Source of the DNA: Mycobacterium sp. BK086
GTDB taxonomy: Bacteria; Actinomycetota; Actinomycetes; Mycobacteriales; Mycobacteriaceae
Direction: 5' to 3'
NCBI GenBank assembly: GCA_004362315.1
Contig: SNWL01000005.1
Span: forward strand, 839,781 to 903,780
DNA: 64,000 nucleotides
In this document: piece after piece, positions 25,342-34,524 of the stretch
How the letters are laid out: each line of letters begins with the position of its first letter
Position numbering within the stretch: position 1 is the first letter of the stretch
The notes under the pieces: model-generated
What the model was told of the DNA's origin: nothing
What the model saw: only the letters and a program-made list of their open reading frames with translations
Database searches by the model: none
Position numbers and translations under genes: made by a program

Positions 25342-26826
25342 ATGACGGAAGCTCTTGCAGCCAACCAGGCCGCTGACGAATTCTGCGAAGACTGCGGCTA
25401 CGAGCCGGAACTCAAGCGAACGCTGAATGGCTTTCAGGTGTTTGCCATTTCGTTCGCTTCGCTCTCCGTCGCGGTCGGCATCTTCGCCACCTACGACGAC
25501 GTCCTGCGCGACTCCGGCCCCGTCGGAATCTGGTTGTTCCCCATCGTCGCGATCGGCCAGATCCTGGTCGCCTTGGTCTACGCACAGTTCGCGGCACGCA
25601 TTCCGCTGAGCGGATCGTCCTATGCGTGGGCGTCCCGACTGGCCAGCCCCAAGATCGGGTGGGCGTTCGGCTGGCTTGCCGTCATCAGCGCACTCGCCAG
25701 CCCGGTCACGATCGACAACGCCTTGGCCAGTCAATGCCTGATGCCACTGCTGAATATGGAACCGAATGAGACGACCGCCCGGATCATCACGGTGATCCTC
25801 CTGGCCATTCAGGCGGTGCTCGCCATCGCCGCCACCCGCATCGTGGGGTGGGTCAACTCGCTGTCGGTGGGCGTGGAACTGGGCATCCTGCTCGTGATCG
25901 GCATCGCGCTGACGGTCGCGATCGTGGTGACCGGAACCGGCACACCGGCCAACCTGTTCTCCCGAGGCATCACCGAGGGTGACCCCAACTTCCTCGCCAT
26001 CGGCGGTGGCCTGATGGCCGCATCGATCATGGGCCTGTCCACCCTCGTCGGTTTCGAAACGGCGTCGAATATGGCTGAAGAGGCGAAGAATCCGACCCGC
26101 AGCGTGCCGCGCGCGATCATCGGGTCCGTGACGGCGGCATCGGTCCTGGGCATGCTGTTCGTGATCATCTTGACCATCTCGATCACCGACATGGCCAAGG
26201 CGTCCAACTCCGAGTCGCCGGTCGCCGAGATCATGAACGAACGATTCGGCCCCGCGTTCGAGCGGCCACTGCTCGCCGCGATCACGCTCGCGTTCTTCGG
26301 AGCGGCTCTGGTCAGCATGGTGTCGGGGGCCCGGTACATCTATGCGATGTCGCGGGATGGACGCTTCCCTGCCTACAAGGTCATGCGCCGGGTGAATCCG
26401 AAGACCCGCACACCGATCCCGGCCACGCTGCTGGTGCTCGCGGTCGGCGTCATCCTGATGGCTCTCATGCCGGGTGATGCACTGCTGCAACTGATCTTGG
26501 CCGGCGCCATTGTCACCATGATCCCGTATCTACTGACGATCATTCTGTACCTGGCGACGCGTCACAAGCTCGACCGCAAGCCGGGCGGTTTCGACCTCGG
26601 GCGCTGGGAGTGGCCCGTCGCGATCGGAGCGCTTGTCTGGGTGGTCATTTCACTGTTCGTAGTCATCGCGTCATCCACGACACCGGCGCCGATCGTGATC
26701 GCCGTCGGGCTCTCCGCGGTGGGCGCGCTCTACTTCGCCTACATGTGGAAGTTCGACCGCGAAGTGCTCGAGAACGAACCCGGCGACCCCAACATGTTCG
26801 ACGAAGAGAAGGTGGAGCAATCGTGA
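25342..26826 (+). CDS. APC family amino acid/amine permease
   Basis: A 494-residue 12-TM permease of the amino acid-polyamine-organocation superfamily. The N-terminal cytosolic part has ELKRTLNGFQVFAISFASLS, and TM1 carries the unwound-helix region (SFASLSVAVGIF). The segment PLSGSSYAWASRL and GFETASNMAEEAKNPTRSVPRAI are typical of the GABA/ethanolamine/choline-type branch. The substrate is probably an amine or amino acid. The stop overlaps the start of the FAD oxidoreductase gene (GTGA), so uptake and oxidation of one compound are likely linked. Confidence 0.9.
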   Translation: MTEALAANQAADEFCEDCGYEPELKRTLNGFQVFAISFASLSVAVGIFATYDDVLRDSGPVGIWLFPIVAIGQILVALVYAQFAARIPLSGSSYAWASRLASPKIGWAFGWLAVISALASPVTIDNALASQCLMPLLNMEPNETTARIITVILLAIQAVLAIAATRIVGWVNSLSVGVELGILLVIGIALTVAIVVTGTGTPANLFSRGITEGDPNFLAIGGGLMAASIMGLSTLVGFETASNMAEEAKNPTRSVPRAIIGSVTAASVLGMLFVIILTISITDMAKASNSESPVAEIMNERFGPAFERPLLAAITLAFFGAALVSMVSGARYIYAMSRDGRFPAYKVMRRVNPKTRTPIPATLLVLAVGVILMALMPGDALLQLILAGAIVTMIPYLLTIILYLATRHKLDRKPGGFDLGRWEWPVAIGALVWVVISLFVVIASSTTPAPIVIAVGLSAVGALYFAYMWKFDREVLENEPGDPNMFDEEKVEQS

Positions 26827-28169
26827 ACGCCGTACTCACCGGCCGGGTGGTTCGTCCCGGCGACGCCGACTACCCCGATGCGAGCAGGGGCTGGAATCAC
26901 TTCTTCACGCACAAGCCTTCGGCTGTCGTGTTCGCCGAGAGCACCCAGGATGTCGTCAACGCGCTGACCTGGGCCCGTCAAAGCGGACTCCCGTTCCGGG
27001 TGCGCAGCGGCGGCCACGCGCTGGAAGGCTGGTCGGGTCTCGACGACGGCGTGGTGATCGACGTCAGTGGGTTGAAGTCGGTGGTGATCGACGCGGCGGC
27101 GCAGACCGCGACCGTAGGCGCAGGGCTCAAGCAGTTGGAGGCGGTCACCGCCTTGGGTGCGGCCGGCTTCGCGGCACCCACTGGCACCGAAGGAACCGTC
27201 GGGCTCACCGGCGCGACGCTGGGCGGTGGCTTTGGCCTGCTCACCCGGCTCTACGGCATGGCATCGGACAATCTGCTCGCGGCCGAGGTCGTTCTCGCAT
27301 CAGGCGAAGTAGTGGTCGCCGACGAGACCAACAACCCCGATCTGCTCTGGGCGTTGCGCGGTGCGGGCAATGGCAACTTCGGCATCGTCAGCTCGCTGAC
27401 GTATCGGATTCGCCCACTGACACAGGCGATTTTCGTGGTGGCGACGTGGACCGGGCTCGAAGACCTCGAAGCGGTCTTCGAGCTGTGGCAGCACTCTGCC
27501 CCCTATGTCGACAATCGCCTGACCAGCCAGCTCGAGATCGAGCGGGACACGTTCGCGATGCACGCTGTCCTCGCCTCCGGGACGGAAGCCGAAGCGTTGC
27601 AGCTTCTTTCACCAATGCTGTCCATCGGAGACCCGGACGTGGTGGTGCAGGACGCGGGGTGGGCTCAGATCTACGCGGGCTTCCAGATTCCCATCGAAAA
27701 CGAGCCGGCGAACTGGAAGTTCACCTCGCAGTTCATGACCGAGCAGCTGCCGCCCGAGGCGATCCACACCATCGCCACGTTCGTGGCGAAGGCACCGCCG
27801 GGCTGCAACTACTTCACCAATGCCCTCGCCGGCGCGGTACTCTCCAGCGAGCCGGCGGGTGGGTCGGCGTACGCGCACCGAAAAGCGCTGTACTACGCCG
27901 AACCCGGCGCCGGCTGGGGTGTCCGCGGCGGGCAGCCCGCATCCGAGGAGGAAACGCAGAGGTATCTGACGTGGGTCGCGGAGTTCACCGAAGCAATGCA
28001 GCCCTACGCCAACGGCGCCTATGTGAACGTACCCAATGCCGGTGTGCCGGAATGGGAATGCGACTACTGGGGCGCCAACGTCGAACGGTTGCGGGAGATC
28101 AAGGCGGCATACGACCCCGACAATGTCTTCTCCTACGAACAGAGCATTCGGCCGGTCAGCTCCCGTTGA
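26823..28169 (+). CDS. FAD-binding oxidoreductase, berberine-bridge-enzyme type
   Basis: A 448-residue flavoprotein of the PCMH/BBE family. The FAD-binding motif RSGGH includes His65, the residue that carries 8-alpha-N1-histidyl FAD. The second attachment Cys of true BBEs is absent (GTEGTVGLTG where a GxCxxVG motif would be), so FAD is probably singly linked. The C-terminal BBE element YWGANVERLREIKAAYDPDNVF is present. Relatives oxidise sugars, alkaloids or other alcohols and amines with oxygen. It is translationally coupled to the APC permease. It overlaps the converging PPOX gene by 14 nt. Confidence 0.9.
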   Translation: MNAVLTGRVVRPGDADYPDASRGWNHFFTHKPSAVVFAESTQDVVNALTWARQSGLPFRVRSGGHALEGWSGLDDGVVIDVSGLKSVVIDAAAQTATVGAGLKQLEAVTALGAAGFAAPTGTEGTVGLTGATLGGGFGLLTRLYGMASDNLLAAEVVLASGEVVVADETNNPDLLWALRGAGNGNFGIVSSLTYRIRPLTQAIFVVATWTGLEDLEAVFELWQHSAPYVDNRLTSQLEIERDTFAMHAVLASGTEAEALQLLSPMLSIGDPDVVVQDAGWAQIYAGFQIPIENEPANWKFTSQFMTEQLPPEAIHTIATFVAKAPPGCNYFTNALAGAVLSSEPAGGSAYAHRKALYYAEPGAGWGVRGGQPASEEETQRYLTWVAEFTEAMQPYANGAYVNVPNAGVPEWECDYWGANVERLREIKAAYDPDNVFSYEQSIRPVSSR

Positions 28170-28641
28170 TCAGTTCCGCCAGGAATGCCGGCAACCGCCC
28201 CGCTCCGAAGTCGTAGAACCGCGCCCACACCGGTTCGATCGAGATTCGGACCATCTGTGGGTAGGTCGCCTGGACGTTCTTCTCGAACTCGGCGAGTTCC
28301 TCGCCGTCCATCGAGTTCCGCGCCGACGCGAGGTACTCCTCGGTGACGCCGTCGACGGTCTCCAGCGTGGCGAGGCCCCGGATCAGCAACGCTCGCGCCT
28401 CTTCCGGCGTTGAGCCGCCGTCGATGGTCAAGGCCACCTGAGGACGGGACGCCAGTGCGCGAGCCTTCGGAGACGTGGGTGCCGTGGAGACGACGATGCG
28501 CTCGCCGGTCCAGTGGAACCCGACCGGGATCACGCGCGGAAAGCCGTCATGTCCGTTGTAGGCCAGTCTGGCCATCGCACCGGAGAGCAATTCCTGGGCA
28601 CCCGGCTCACCAAGCTCGCGAGCCAATTCCTCGGCGTTCAT
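28156..28641 (-). CDS. Pyridoxamine 5'-phosphate oxidase-like (PPOX) protein
   Basis: A 161-residue split-barrel flavin/F420-binding protein. Features are LARLAYNGHDGFPRVIPVGFHWTG, then ERIVVSTAPTSPKARAL and VALTIDG, the strands of the PPOX fold. Mycobacterial relatives bind FMN or F420 and reduce diverse substrates; true PdxH residues cannot be identified. Its ATG overlaps the stop of the upstream DUF4232 gene (ATGA), so the two form an operon. Confidence 0.83.
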   Translation of the reverse strand: MNAEELARELGEPGAQELLSGAMARLAYNGHDGFPRVIPVGFHWTGERIVVSTAPTSPKARALASRPQVALTIDGGSTPEEARALLIRGLATLETVDGVTEEYLASARNSMDGEELAEFEKNVQATYPQMVRISIEPVWARFYDFGAGRLPAFLAELINGS

Positions 28642-29144
28642 TCAGTCGCGGGCTGAAACGGTCCGATGTAGGTCCCGGGGTGGGTAGCCCCGTCCTGCCG
28701 GGCGAGCGGAACGCCGCCGGCGATCCAGGGCGTCTCCATCCGGCCCGGCCCGTTCGGCAGGGTCACCGCGATGGTGTTGGGCACCCAGCCTTCTGCGTCG
28801 GCAAGGAAAGTCAACCGGCTGGTCGCTGACGCGCCGGGCGCCAGCGCGACGGGCTGCGGATCGCCCGCCTGTTGCGGGAGCTGATAGTCCGGACCCCACA
28901 TCGGGTCGTCGGGACCGATGAGATCGACGCCTGGATAGCCCATCAGCTCGCAGGACTGCGCGGAGATGTTCGTGACGATCACATCGAAATGGATCTGGCT
29001 CTGGTCGCCCGGCGAAGCGGGCGCACTGGTACTCAGGCTCAGCGTGTCGATGGCGCACGACGGCAGCGCGAACGCGCAGGGACTGGCGAGCACTGGAACG
29101 ATGAGAGCCGTGGCGGCCGCTGCGACAGAGTATTTCGAGAACAT
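28638..29144 (-). CDS. Secreted DUF4232 protein
   Basis: A 168-residue exported protein with a signal peptide (VAAAATALIVPVLASPCAFA) and a DUF4232 beta-sandwich (TSAPASPGDQSQIHFDVIVTN, SCELMGYPGVDLIGPD, VALAPGASATSRLTF, NTIAVTLPNGPG). Cysteines at SCAID and SCELM could pair. The role of DUF4232 proteins is unknown. It is the first gene of a two-gene operon with the PPOX protein. Confidence 0.8.
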   Translation of the reverse strand: MFSKYSVAAAATALIVPVLASPCAFALPSCAIDTLSLSTSAPASPGDQSQIHFDVIVTNISAQSCELMGYPGVDLIGPDDPMWGPDYQLPQQAGDPQPVALAPGASATSRLTFLADAEGWVPNTIAVTLPNGPGRMETPWIAGGVPLARQDGATHPGTYIGPFQPATE

Positions 29145-29229
29145 CTCTTCGACCCTTCCTCGTCCGCAACCCTTTCGACGTCGGCATGAACCTTAGCGCG
29201 GCGCGCCGTCGGGTATGAGGCGATCGACG

Positions 29230-31548
29230 TCAGCCCGCTGCGACACCGGTCGGCGGTTCATCCACCTCCGGCGGGACCGGAACAACGATCGTGATGGCCG
29301 TGCTGCCACCATGCCCGTCCGAGGCCCAGATGGTGAAGCTGTCGTGCGTGACGGCGAAGGGGGCGCCGAGCGCGGCCGCGAGGTGACGTTGGTCGGCCGT
29401 CGGGTTGTAGGTGAACGTTCCATCGTCGTACACGTCGACCACGCCGCCGCCCACGCTCGCCCCACTCGTGCTGTAACTCAACGCGTCCAGGTCGGGATCA
29501 GTGACACCGGTGACGGAACCGGTCACCACTCCTACGATGTCGTCGATTTGTAGGCCCGTTATTGCACCACCAGCGGGGTTGCCGTTGACGGGGCTGACGG
29601 GCACGGTGATCGTCGCGGTGGCGACACCACCGTAGGCGTCGCTGGCGTTGACGGTGAAACTGTCGATCGTCGCGGCCTCGGGGGCGTTGATCGCGGCCGC
29701 CGCATGGCGGATCTGAGTGGAGGGCAGATACGTGAATGAACCGTCGGTGTTGATGGTGACAACTCCTCCGAGGGCGCTCGTCGCGGTCCCGGTGAAGGTC
29801 ACACTGTCCTGGTTGGGGTCGGCGGCTTGGATCTGGCCGCTTACCGATCCGTCCGCCTCGGATGTGCCACCGGTATAGCCGGAAATAGCCGGTGGCTTGT
29901 TGGTCGCGGCGATGTCGACGGTCACCACGGTTGTAACTGTGTCAGCTCCACTGAGACCGAATCGCCTTGCCAGGGAATGGATTACGGCTTGGAGCCGACC
30001 CAGCGGCCCGGGGAGACGATACTGCCCGCCATTGTCCACCACGACCGTGAAAGTGACCGTTCCGCCCAAGTGCCCGGTGTGCGAGTCCGGCGTGACCGTG
30101 AAGGTCCCGTCGGGGTTCACGTGCACGCGTGCGTTCTCGGGTTGGTTCACGGTGTACGTCAACCTGCCGCCCGAGCCGTGGAGGTCGCCGGTGACGACAC
30201 CGCTGAGAGGATCTTGGGACTGCTGAACCGGCGCGACAGCAGGAGTCTCGTTGAACAGCGTGTAGCCCACGACGCGGCGGACCCAGCTCAGCACCCGCCC
30301 AGGAGAAGGTGACGCTTGGCGCGCCGCGCCCCTCGGGTCGCTGAAAACCGCCGGACGGGGCGGATTCGCCCTGCGTGACTTCGCAGATGCCGTCGAGTGC
30401 TGGCCCGGCGCAGCGGGTCCGGTATTCGCACCCGCGGCGCTCTCGCTCTTGCCGGAGCGCGCCGTATCGGCGTGCGCCACCGACGATCCGGCGGCCAACG
30501 CCGCACCGATACCGAGCGTGATCGCGCCTACCCCAAGCCAGGCTGCGACAGTCCTGAATGCCGCGATCCCGAAAAGTGTTGATCCACATATCACCCACCA
30601 GATCAGGACGGTGATCGCGCTGCCGGCACCTGCACCGTCGAAGAACGCCGAAGACCGTAGCAGGCTTGCGGTTGCCCCTTGGGGTAGGTATTGGCCGAAT
30701 GCTCCCCAACCACTTGGCAACATCTCTGGCGCGCTGGCCAACCCGGACAGCGGGTTGCCCAGCAGCAATCCCAGTGCCGACCCCGCGATGAGCCCGATAC
30801 GCCCGAACAGGGAGCCAAGACCGAACGTGGTCAGACCGGCGGCACTGATGCCCAACAGAAGTCCCGAGGCAACACCCCAGAAGTTCGCGTCGATCGCACC
30901 CACGACGCCGAGTGCCAGCGTGACAAATACCGCCGCAATAACCGAAAACAGCAACAGTGCAGCCAGTTTCACCCAGCGATTGCGCGGCGGGAGAAGTATC
31001 AGCACTATCGCGGGCAGCAGCCCGGCGACCGTGATCGGTAGACCGGCCGCAACCAGCCCAGACCCGCGCGAGTCTTTCGCCGTCGGCGGCGCCAGGTCCT
31101 CCAGGTGCAGAGCCACGCCCATGCTTTTGGCCATGTCATTACCGACCTGCGTAAGCGACTGAGCCACAGCGGGACTGGCTCCACTTGCTATCAGGAGGAC
31201 GGGGCCGGTCGGGCCGAATGAAATCCCGCCGTACTGGTCGCGATTACGAATCGCGGCGTGAAGTGCGTCGACGTCTGCGTAAGTCGTCACCCGGAACACT
31301 CCAGGTGCCCTCTGCTGCAACACCGAAATCATTTGCCCACCAGCGGAACCCGCCACGCCGATGGGTACGTCGTGCGGCTTGCTGCGAGCCGCAGGAAGTG
31401 CGAACGCGATGGTGAGGATCCCGATCGCCAGCGCGAGGAGGACAGCGGCTCCGATCGCCCGCATCGCCATCACGCCGCCGCGTGCCGTGGGCGGTGCAGC
31501 TGCATGTCGAACGCCGTCGGCACTTTTTTCAACCGTCGGTGAAATCAT
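29230..31548 (-). CDS. ABC-2-type membrane protein fused to VCBS-like repeats
   Basis: A 772-residue single ORF. Residues about 27-50 form TM1, followed by an extracellular loop of about 115 residues (DVPIGVAGSAGGQMISVL, YGGISFGPTGPVLLIAS), then five TM helices to about residue 330, as in ABC-2/DUF3533-type permeases. Residues about 333-360 (GVGAITLGIGAALAAGSSVAHA then DTARSG) look like an Ala-x-Ala signal peptide. After a Pro/Ala/Ser linker, residues about 430-772 contain three VCBS/cadherin-like repeats of about 100 residues, each with a DGTFTY-x-P or DGSFTYLP strand. With seven TM segments and N-in topology the repeats would lie outside. It is divergent from a TetR gene. Confidence 0.78.
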   Translation of the reverse strand: MISPTVEKSADGVRHAAAPPTARGGVMAMRAIGAAVLLALAIGILTIAFALPAARSKPHDVPIGVAGSAGGQMISVLQQRAPGVFRVTTYADVDALHAAIRNRDQYGGISFGPTGPVLLIASGASPAVAQSLTQVGNDMAKSMGVALHLEDLAPPTAKDSRGSGLVAAGLPITVAGLLPAIVLILLPPRNRWVKLAALLLFSVIAAVFVTLALGVVGAIDANFWGVASGLLLGISAAGLTTFGLGSLFGRIGLIAGSALGLLLGNPLSGLASAPEMLPSGWGAFGQYLPQGATASLLRSSAFFDGAGAGSAITVLIWWVICGSTLFGIAAFRTVAAWLGVGAITLGIGAALAAGSSVAHADTARSGKSESAAGANTGPAAPGQHSTASAKSRRANPPRPAVFSDPRGAARQASPSPGRVLSWVRRVVGYTLFNETPAVAPVQQSQDPLSGVVTGDLHGSGGRLTYTVNQPENARVHVNPDGTFTVTPDSHTGHLGGTVTFTVVVDNGGQYRLPGPLGRLQAVIHSLARRFGLSGADTVTTVVTVDIAATNKPPAISGYTGGTSEADGSVSGQIQAADPNQDSVTFTGTATSALGGVVTINTDGSFTYLPSTQIRHAAAAINAPEAATIDSFTVNASDAYGGVATATITVPVSPVNGNPAGGAITGLQIDDIVGVVTGSVTGVTDPDLDALSYSTSGASVGGGVVDVYDDGTFTYNPTADQRHLAAALGAPFAVTHDSFTIWASDGHGGSTAITIVVPVPPEVDEPPTGVAAG

Positions 31549-31576
31549 TTCAGGAGCGTAAGCGACCGTGTCAAAT

Positions 31577-31596
31577 ATTTCAATGGTTGTTTAAAT
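31577..31596. promoter_or_regulatory. Candidate TetR operator
   Basis: The arms ATTTCAA (31577-31583) and TTTAAAT (31590-31596) match at 6 of 7 positions with a 6-bp spacer. They are centred in the 62-nt gap between the ABC-2/VCBS gene and the TetR gene, just upstream of the TetR -10 box. This is the expected position for autoregulation and control of the divergent gene. Confidence 0.45.
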
Positions 31597-31598
31597 GA

Positions 31599-31604
31599 TA
31601 TTCT
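31599..31604 (+). promoter_or_regulatory. -10 box TATTCT, leaderless start
   Basis: TATTCT ends 6 nt before ATG 31611. No Shine-Dalgarno precedes this ATG. Confidence 0.5.
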
Positions 31605-31610
31605 CGATAC

Positions 31611-32249
31611 ATGCCCTCACGTGCAGCGATGGACAAGAGACGGGGTCGACGCCTTGGTGAACCGGTCTCCCGGGATGTTGTGCTGCGCGCCGCCAAGCGC
31701 GAGTTCGCCAAGCACGGATACGACAAGACGACGCTGCGAGCGATCGCCGAAGAAGCGCGCGTAGACGCGTCGATGGTGCTGTATCTGTTCGGCTCAAAGG
31801 CCGAACTGTTCCGGGAATCGATGAAGCTGGTTCTCGACCCTCAACTCTTCACGGCCCAACTGGCGGCAGGTGCCGACGGCGAACTGGGATTTCGCATTGT
31901 GCGCGCCTACCTCACCATCTGGGAACAGCCCGATACCGCGGCCAGCATGGTGTCGATGCTGCAATCCGCGACGTCGAACAGCGATGCTCACCAGGCATTT
32001 CGGGAATTTCTGCAGAACTACGTCATGACCGCGGTGGCCGAAGCACTCGGCGGTGGCGACGACGCGCGATTACGTGCGATGCTTGCCGCGACCAACCTCG
32101 TTGGTACGGCGATGCTTCGATACGTCATGCAAGTGCCACCGTTGTCCACGTTGGACGTCGAACAGGTGGTCACCCTGATAGGGCCATCCGTCCAGCGATA
32201 TCTCAGCGCTCCGGCAGAGGACCTTGGACTAGACACGCCGTCGCACTGA
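31611..32249 (+). CDS. TetR family transcriptional regulator
   Basis: A 212-residue TetR regulator. The HTH spans about residues 20-65 (DVVLRAAKREFAKHGYDKTTLRAIAEEARVD then ASMVLYLFGSKAELF). The C-terminal domain (FRIVRAYLTIWEQPDTAASMVSML) resembles the TetR_C subgroup often found beside ABC-2/DrrB-like exporters. It is divergent from the ABC-2/VCBS fusion gene and probably represses it through the inverted repeat in the shared gap. An ATG at 31629 is a possible alternative start, but the promoter favours 31611. Confidence 0.87.
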   Translation: MPSRAAMDKRRGRRLGEPVSRDVVLRAAKREFAKHGYDKTTLRAIAEEARVDASMVLYLFGSKAELFRESMKLVLDPQLFTAQLAAGADGELGFRIVRAYLTIWEQPDTAASMVSMLQSATSNSDAHQAFREFLQNYVMTAVAEALGGGDDARLRAMLAATNLVGTAMLRYVMQVPPLSTLDVEQVVTLIGPSVQRYLSAPAEDLGLDTPSH

Positions 32250-32311
32250 GTTCTTCTCCCCCCCTTAGGTTTTGCCGAGCAATAATTCGAAACCCTTCTG
32301 CAAGTTGCCCC

Positions 32312-32340
32312 TTGCGCTCGATCTCGCGCGGCGTTACGGT
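32312..32340 (+). promoter_or_regulatory. Promoter of the O-methyltransferase gene (leaderless)
   Basis: TTGCGC (32312-32317) and TACGGT (32335-32340) are spaced 17 bp apart, and the GTG start lies 7 nt downstream. This gives a complete promoter with a leaderless start. Confidence 0.6.
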
Positions 32341-32347
32341 CCGTCAC

Positions 32348-33436
32348 GTGACGTCGACCAGAGTGCCACCGCCGAGGGTCTCCCGAGCGATCGAGCGGAC
32401 CCGGCATCATTTGTTCCGGCTCCACCAACGCGCCGCGCCGCCGGCAGCGGCGATGATGGAGCTGATCATGGGCGCGTGGATTGCCCAAACAATCTCTGCT
32501 GCAGCCGATTTAGGTATCGCCGATGTTCTTGCCGACGGTCCCGCTTCGGGCGAAGAACTAGCACGGCAGCTCAATGCGGATGCGGACGCGTTGCGGCGCA
32601 TGCTCCGGGCACTGATCGGGGTCGGCATCTTTCGGCAACGGCGTGACGGCCGTTTCGAGCTGACCCCGCTCGCGGACACGTTGCGTACCGACTCCCCCAT
32701 GTCGATGGCCGGCATGGCCCGATGGGTTGGCTCGCCGCAGCATCGTGAGCACTGGAGCCACCTGGGCGACGCGATACGATCCGGAACCGCGACGGTTCCC
32801 GGATTGCGAGGCAAACCGATATTCGAGTACCTCGCCGACGAGCCCGAACTCGCCGAAATTTTCAACGCTGCCATGACAGGTGTGTCCGACTTCGCGATCG
32901 CACCAGTGATCGCCGCCTATGATTTCAGCTGCTTCAGCACGATCGCCGACATCGGCGGCGGCCATGGCCGACTGCTCGCTGCAATCCTCGAATCAGCCTC
33001 GCAAACAAAGGGGGTGCTCTTCGATCTCCCACAGGTCGTGGCGAAAGCGCCAGCGCTGCTTCGAAAACATCAGGTCGAAAGGCGCGTTCAGATCGTGGGC
33101 GGGTCGTTCTTCGATTCCGCACCGGCCGGCGCTGACGCTTATGTGCTCAAGCACGTGATCCACGATTGGCCCGATGAGGACGCTGTACGGATTCTTCGGA
33201 CAGTGCGCGCCGCGGCCCACCCAGGCGCCCGAATCCTGTTGGTCGAGTTCGTGATACCCGAACATGCCAGAAATTTTCACGGCAAATGGGTTGACCTTGA
33301 GATGCTCGTCGTCGCTGATGCTCGCGAGCGCACCGCTTCCGAATACAGCAGATTGCTCAGTCAGGCCGCCTTCAGGCTCGATCGAATTGTGAGCACGGTC
33401 GGGCCGATCAGCATCATCGAGGGCACCGCGCTCTAG
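32348..33436 (+). CDS. O-methyltransferase, hydroxyneurosporene/COMT-like
   Basis: A 362-residue SAM-dependent O-methyltransferase of the plant-COMT-like type found in polyketide and phenol methylation. The N-terminal dimerisation domain (MMELIMGAWIAQTISAAADLG) contains a winged helix (SGEELARQLNADADALRRML). The SAM loop is IADIGGGHGRLLAAIL. The catalytic region KHVIHDWPDEDAVRIL contains the general-base His (HDWPDE), and a RERTASEYSRLLSQAAF tail follows. Substrates in mycobacteria may be halogenated phenols or secondary metabolites; this is not decidable here. The GTG 32348 start follows the promoter. The stop codon overlaps the stop of the converging DapB-like gene in a shared CTAG. Confidence 0.88.
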   Translation: MTSTRVPPPRVSRAIERTRHHLFRLHQRAAPPAAAMMELIMGAWIAQTISAAADLGIADVLADGPASGEELARQLNADADALRRMLRALIGVGIFRQRRDGRFELTPLADTLRTDSPMSMAGMARWVGSPQHREHWSHLGDAIRSGTATVPGLRGKPIFEYLADEPELAEIFNAAMTGVSDFAIAPVIAAYDFSCFSTIADIGGGHGRLLAAILESASQTKGVLFDLPQVVAKAPALLRKHQVERRVQIVGGSFFDSAPAGADAYVLKHVIHDWPDEDAVRILRTVRAAAHPGARILLVEFVIPEHARNFHGKWVDLEMLVVADARERTASEYSRLLSQAAFRLDRIVSTVGPISIIEGTAL

Positions 33437-34515
33437 CTGTGCCGCGTCAGGCCGGGAAGGGGCAGCACGCCCAGATCGAGGTGCGTCTTGAGACCAGGCG
33501 GGGCAGCACACACTGCGGGAATCACGTTGACCGCGGACATCGCGGTCCAGGCGTAGCCGGGATGCGCGATGTCGCCGTTCTCGTCGGGCTCGCCTTGCAG
33601 GGTGATCTCGGTCGACGGATCCCCCTTGATGACAACGCGATATTTGTTGGTACCCCAGACCCATCGCGGTTCGATCACGTCATCGCCCATCGTATAGAGC
33701 GCGTGAAACTGCACCAGCGGCCTGCCGCCACATAGAGCCGTCCACGTGTGATGCTGCGCGGCAACGGTTCCCGCAGAAATTACCCCGCGAAGGTCCGGAA
33801 CGTCGCTGTCGGGCGTTCCGGCGTAGACGATGTCGGCCGTGGCGACCGCGACCTCGACCTCGGAGGTCATGTCGTCGATGGACTCCCCCAGCGCCTGCGC
33901 GACCATCGTCATGGACTGCGCGAAGTACGGCAGCGACGATCCCAGAAGGCTGGGCTGCGAAGCGAATACGTCTGGGTCGAGGCCGAAGCCCATGAGCTGG
34001 ATGTATTTGGAGGGATAGTCGCTGAAGTTGACGACCTCGGACACCTGCACCTGATCGACGCGACTGACCAGCCGGGCCGCGATCAAGGCAAGCAAGTCCC
34101 CGGCGAAGCCCGGATGAATTCCGCCCGCATGGTATGACACGCCGCCGTCGATGCAGGCCCGCCCGATCCGCTCCGCATCGGCGGCGGTGATATCGGTCGG
34201 GTAGTACACCCCCGCGGTGGTGACGACGTTCTTGCCCGATCGCAGCAGCCGGCATACCACATCCGTGTCGGGCCAGATCGGCGTGTAGAACACGCAATCC
34301 GCTTCCGTCGCAACAATCGCCTCGATGTCGTCGGTCGCCAGCACGCCCGCGGGTTCACAGCCGGCGATGTCACCGGCGTCCCTGCCCACTTTGTCGGCGT
34401 CGTAGACCAGCACGCCGACCAGTTCGTAGGCCGGGCTGTGCACGAAGTGCCGCAGCGCCGCCTTACCCACGCTCCCGGTGGCCCACTGAATCACCCGGTA
34501 CGGTCGCTCGCCCAC
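33433..34515 (-). CDS. DapB-like NAD(P)H-dependent dehydrogenase, operon-terminal
   Basis: A 360-residue paralogue of the 6373-7458 protein. Shared features are the Rossmann start RVIQWATGSVGKAALRHF, the VGRDAGDIAG motif, NVVTTAGVYYP and IHPGFAGD, with the same length. It is the last gene of a five-gene operon (36889 to 33433) with orphan cytochrome-oxidase subunits III and IV and two 6-TM proteins. The gap to the CoxIV-like gene is 9 nt. A cytosolic redox step feeding or depending on the membrane proteins is a reasonable hypothesis; the substrate is unknown. Confidence 0.82.
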   Translation of the reverse strand: MGERPYRVIQWATGSVGKAALRHFVHSPAYELVGVLVYDADKVGRDAGDIAGCEPAGVLATDDIEAIVATEADCVFYTPIWPDTDVVCRLLRSGKNVVTTAGVYYPTDITAADAERIGRACIDGGVSYHAGGIHPGFAGDLLALIAARLVSRVDQVQVSEVVNFSDYPSKYIQLMGFGLDPDVFASQPSLLGSSLPYFAQSMTMVAQALGESIDDMTSEVEVAVATADIVYAGTPDSDVPDLRGVISAGTVAAQHHTWTALCGGRPLVQFHALYTMGDDVIEPRWVWGTNKYRVVIKGDPSTEITLQGEPDENGDIAHPGYAWTAMSAVNVIPAVCAAPPGLKTHLDLGVLPLPGLTRHS

Positions 34516-34524
34516 GCATCTCTC

